Below are positions 34,003 through 36,147 of a stretch of 36,147 nt of DNA, in pieces. Origin of the DNA: JASFHF01 sp050123335 (GTDB lineage Bacteria; Pseudomonadota; Gammaproteobacteria; UBA12402); assembly GCA_050123335.1 (NCBI GenBank), contig JASFHH010000014.1:1-36147 (forward strand), in the 5' to 3' direction. How positions within the stretch are numbered: the first letter of the stretch is position 1; every line of letters begins with the position of its first letter. The notes beneath the pieces are model-generated. The model was not told the origin of the DNA and searched no databases. It saw only the letters and a program-made list of their open reading frames with translations. The position numbers and the translations under genes were made by a program.

Positions 34003-35013
34003 TTAACCTATGGCTTTAAACACCAAGCCGTGGCGCAAATAGATGATAATCGCCAATACTAATAACAAGATCGTCCAAAACATTAAATTGCGGCGCACTG
34101 CTCTTTGCGCCCTTTTCTTTTCGTACCAACGATATGGCCGAATTCCTTTCCAAATAAAAGTTAAGTTTGCACTTAAATTAATACAAACTACGTTTACCGC
34201 AAATAACAATCCCGCGCCAGCCGCATTATCAAACATCCCGGCACCCAGCATAATTCCAAATGTAACCAACGGCGGTAATAATGCTGCTGCAACCATTACA
34301 CCAACTAAAATACTGGATAAACCCGAAGTAGTTGATAACACCGCAGCCGCACCTGATGCCAAAGCTAAAACCACACTGTCATAACTGACCTTGGTACGCA
34401 ACAATAACTCAGCACTACTAACTTCATGCGGCCAAAGAAAGCCAATCAAAAAACCTAAAGCCACAGAAAGAACAACACCGATTAAACCAATACGCATTGA
34501 ACGACGCATTAATTTTTGGTCGCCCAAAGTCATCGCCAAAACCATCGCCAAATTTGGTCCTAACAATGGTGCAATCACCATTGCGCCAACTACTACGGTT
34601 ACATTATTTTCCAATAATCCGATTGCTGCAACCACAGCTGACAATAATATTAATATCATAAAATCAGTATCGAGTTTAGTTCCAAGAATAATTTTATGAT
34701 AAAGTTCTTCGCGTGTAACAGGAGTTTCACGGCTAATAATTTTATGTCGCTTCTTTGCGATTTTTTTGATTTCGGGTGATACCGCTGCGGTAACTGGTAA
34801 AACCAAAATATGTGAATCACTAGTTCGACCACAAATCATTTCAATTTTATCCAGTATCTTTTGAATATTTTCTGGCAGAACAACAATACTCATATAAAAT
34901 CGATTCTTATCAGCATGCTTCCAGAATTCGATTACATCTTGCTTCTGTACAAAATCTAGTAGCTTGTCAGCAAATTTGACTTCAGTAATAATTTTGATAA
35001 TTTGTAATGGCAT
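34003..35013 (-). CDS. DUF389 (TIGR00341-type) membrane protein
   Basis: A 336-aa protein. The first 110 or so residues form a soluble domain (MPLQIIKIITEVKFADKLLD), then come about six membrane helices. GLLENNVTVVVGAMVIAPLLGP and LSSILVGVMVAAALLPPLVTFGIMLG are the defining blocks of DUF389. The family's function is not established. The gene ends 16 bases from the sulfatase-like gene on the opposite strand, and starts 28 bases after rluC on the same strand. Confidence 0.8.
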   Translation of the reverse strand: MPLQIIKIITEVKFADKLLDFVQKQDVIEFWKHADKNRFYMSIVVLPENIQKILDKIEMICGRTSDSHILVLPVTAAVSPEIKKIAKKRHKIISRETPVTREELYHKIILGTKLDTDFMILILLSAVVAAIGLLENNVTVVVGAMVIAPLLGPNLAMVLAMTLGDQKLMRRSMRIGLIGVVLSVALGFLIGFLWPHEVSSAELLLRTKVSYDSVVLALASGAAAVLSTTSGLSSILVGVMVAAALLPPLVTFGIMLGAGMFDNAAGAGLLFAVNVVCINLSANLTFIWKGIRPYRWYEKKRAQRAVRRNLMFWTILLLVLAIIIYLRHGLVFKAIG

Positions 35014-35041
35014 ACTAAATAATAATATGATTTGTTTATAT

Positions 35042-35980
35042 TTACAATCGTTTTAAAACATCTAATAACTCATTGTCCAATGATGCCTCAACAGCAATTT
35101 TTCTTCCAGAAGGAACAGTAAATGCAATTTTTTTAGCATGTAGAAACATTCTACGTAAACCTTTACCCCGCATAATGCGATTAAAAGCTCGATCACCGTA
35201 TTTATCATCACCTGCAATCGGATGACCAGAAACTTGCGCATGCACCCGAATTTGATGCGTACGCCCAGTATGTAATTTTACCTCCACCAATGATGCTATG
35301 TTCAAATCTTTGACTACTGTAAACTCCGTAAACGCTGCTTTACCCTGATCTGATGCTTTAACCACATGCTCACCAGAACTTAGTACGTTTTTACGTAAAG
35401 CAATATCTACTTTACTAATCTTCTTGCGCCAATGGCCTAAGGTTAATGCTACATAAGTTTTTTGCACCTTACCTTCACGTAATAAGTTATGTAACTTACG
35501 TAATACACTATGTTTTTTGGCAATTATCAAACACCCGGAAGTGTTTCTGTCTAAACGATGTACCAACTCCAAAAAATGCTCTTTTGAGCGCATAATTCTT
35601 AACAATTCAATCAAACCTAACCTAATACCACTACCACCATGTACAGCAATTCCCACCGGTTTGTTGATAATCAATAAATCCGCATCTTCATATAAAATTC
35701 TTTTAGTTAATTTTTCCAATAATGCTTTATTTGGTTTAGCCGGTTTAGTTTCAGGAGATAAACGCAAAGGAGCAATCCGAATAATATCTCCCATTTGCAA
35801 ACGATAAGATGGTTTGATTCTTTTTTTATTAACCCGAATTTCACCTTTACGCAATAAAAGATATAAACGGCTCTTTGGTAAACCTTTTAATTTATTTAAC
35901 AAAAAATTATCGATGCGTCGATCAATATGTTCGTCATTAACTTCAATAAATTGTATCGCGGATTTATTAATTTTCTTCAT
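35042..35980 (-). CDS. rluC: 23S rRNA pseudouridine synthase, RluC type
   Basis: A 312-aa protein. An S4 RNA-binding domain covers about residues 14-75 (RRIDNFLLNKLKGLPKSRLY). The catalytic domain has LLIINKPVGIAVHGGSG and the active-site aspartate Asp144 in HRLDRNTSG, then LHTGRTHQIRVH. This fits RluC, which makes pseudouridines at 955, 2504 and 2580 of 23S rRNA; RluD is the alternative, but the N-terminal sequence is RluC-like. Its ATG overlaps the mtnA stop as ATGA. Confidence 0.85.
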   Translation of the reverse strand: MKKINKSAIQFIEVNDEHIDRRIDNFLLNKLKGLPKSRLYLLLRKGEIRVNKKRIKPSYRLQMGDIIRIAPLRLSPETKPAKPNKALLEKLTKRILYEDADLLIINKPVGIAVHGGSGIRLGLIELLRIMRSKEHFLELVHRLDRNTSGCLIIAKKHSVLRKLHNLLREGKVQKTYVALTLGHWRKKISKVDIALRKNVLSSGEHVVKASDQGKAAFTEFTVVKDLNIASLVEVKLHTGRTHQIRVHAQVSGHPIAGDDKYGDRAFNRIMRGKGLRRMFLHAKKIAFTVPSGRKIAVEASLDNELLDVLKRL

Positions 35981-36147
35981 GAAAACAAATCACAAATCTC
36001 TGCCTGCAAATTATTAACCATAACTTTTTTTTCCGTAACAATCCCGGTAATTAATTCATGTGGAGTAACATCAAAAGCAGGATTCGCCACAGTAATTCCT
36101 TCCGGCATAATTATCTGATTATTTATATGCGTAACTTCTGTAGAATC
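35977..36147 (-). CDS. mtnA: S-methyl-5-thioribose-1-phosphate isomerase (MtnA), C-terminal part
   Basis: The last 56 codons of a gene entering from the right edge. The protein ends with IIMPEGITVANPAFDVTPHE, LITGIVTEKKVMV and a short tail; NPAFDVTP-x-ELIT is the C-terminal signature of MtnA. This enzyme of the methionine salvage pathway converts methylthioribose-1-phosphate to methylthioribulose-1-phosphate. Its TGA overlaps the rluC start by four bases. An eIF-2B-like relative cannot be fully excluded from the fragment. Confidence 0.8.
   Translation of the reverse strand, partial: DSTEVTHINNQIIMPEGITVANPAFDVTPHELITGIVTEKKVMVNNLQAEICDLFS

Noticed and set aside
34043..34699. Two plus-strand frames of about 100 codons across the DUF389 gene
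   Set aside because: They are antisense to the conserved membrane blocks and have threonine/asparagine-rich shadow composition.

Overview
The window is AT-rich bacterial DNA using the standard bacterial code (TGA ends several genes). Gene content (single-RCK TrkA with TrkH, RluC, MtnA, PreT/PreA, class I photolyase, outer-membrane barrel) points to a Gram-negative bacterium. An F-box-like protein and an ankyrin-repeat protein suggest a lineage living in or with eukaryotic cells, for example an amoeba-associated gammaproteobacterium. That placement is inference from gene content only.

Layout. 1-2687: end of a RelE/ParE-type toxin gene, decayed small ORFs, a large F-box-like gene and a DUF1016 nuclease fragment. 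2726-14787: a myo-inositol catabolic locus matching the Thermotoga maritima route (IolG, IolO, IolN, IolM plus a sugar-porter transporter), not the classical Bacillus route. It has been split by two insertions. One is a Type IIS restriction-modification pair (4253-7868) lying between copies of a 212-bp direct repeat. The other is an ISKra4-type insertion sequence (8046-10186) with 27-bp perfect inverted repeats, a PRiA4_ORF3 passenger gene and a 6-bp target duplication. The IS sits inside the second repeat copy, so it arrived after that copy existed.

14881-18707: an intact preT-preA pair (NAD-dependent dihydropyrimidine dehydrogenase) flanked by two more broken DUF1016 genes. 18798-25193 (minus strand): a tightly packed cluster of porin-like barrel, ethylbenzene-dehydrogenase-type haem-domain lipoprotein, HisKA_2 sensor kinase, receiver-kinase hybrid and photolyase. 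25363-28494: a diguanylate cyclase with a PAS domain and four nearly identical 179-residue GAF units from a 537-bp tandem array. 28648-30737: potassium uptake genes trkA-trkH. 30917-36147: ankyrin protein, membrane-anchored alkaline-phosphatase-superfamily enzyme with a possibly leaderless start, DUF389 membrane protein, rluC, and the 3' end of mtnA.

How the genes work together. IolT would import inositol. IolG and IolM would oxidise it in two steps, IolN would open the ring, and IolO would epimerise the product towards tagaturonate; the later hexuronate enzymes are not in this window. The sensory cluster and the cyclase suggest substantial environmental signalling. Gene decay, direct repeats and mobile DNA show an actively rearranging region.
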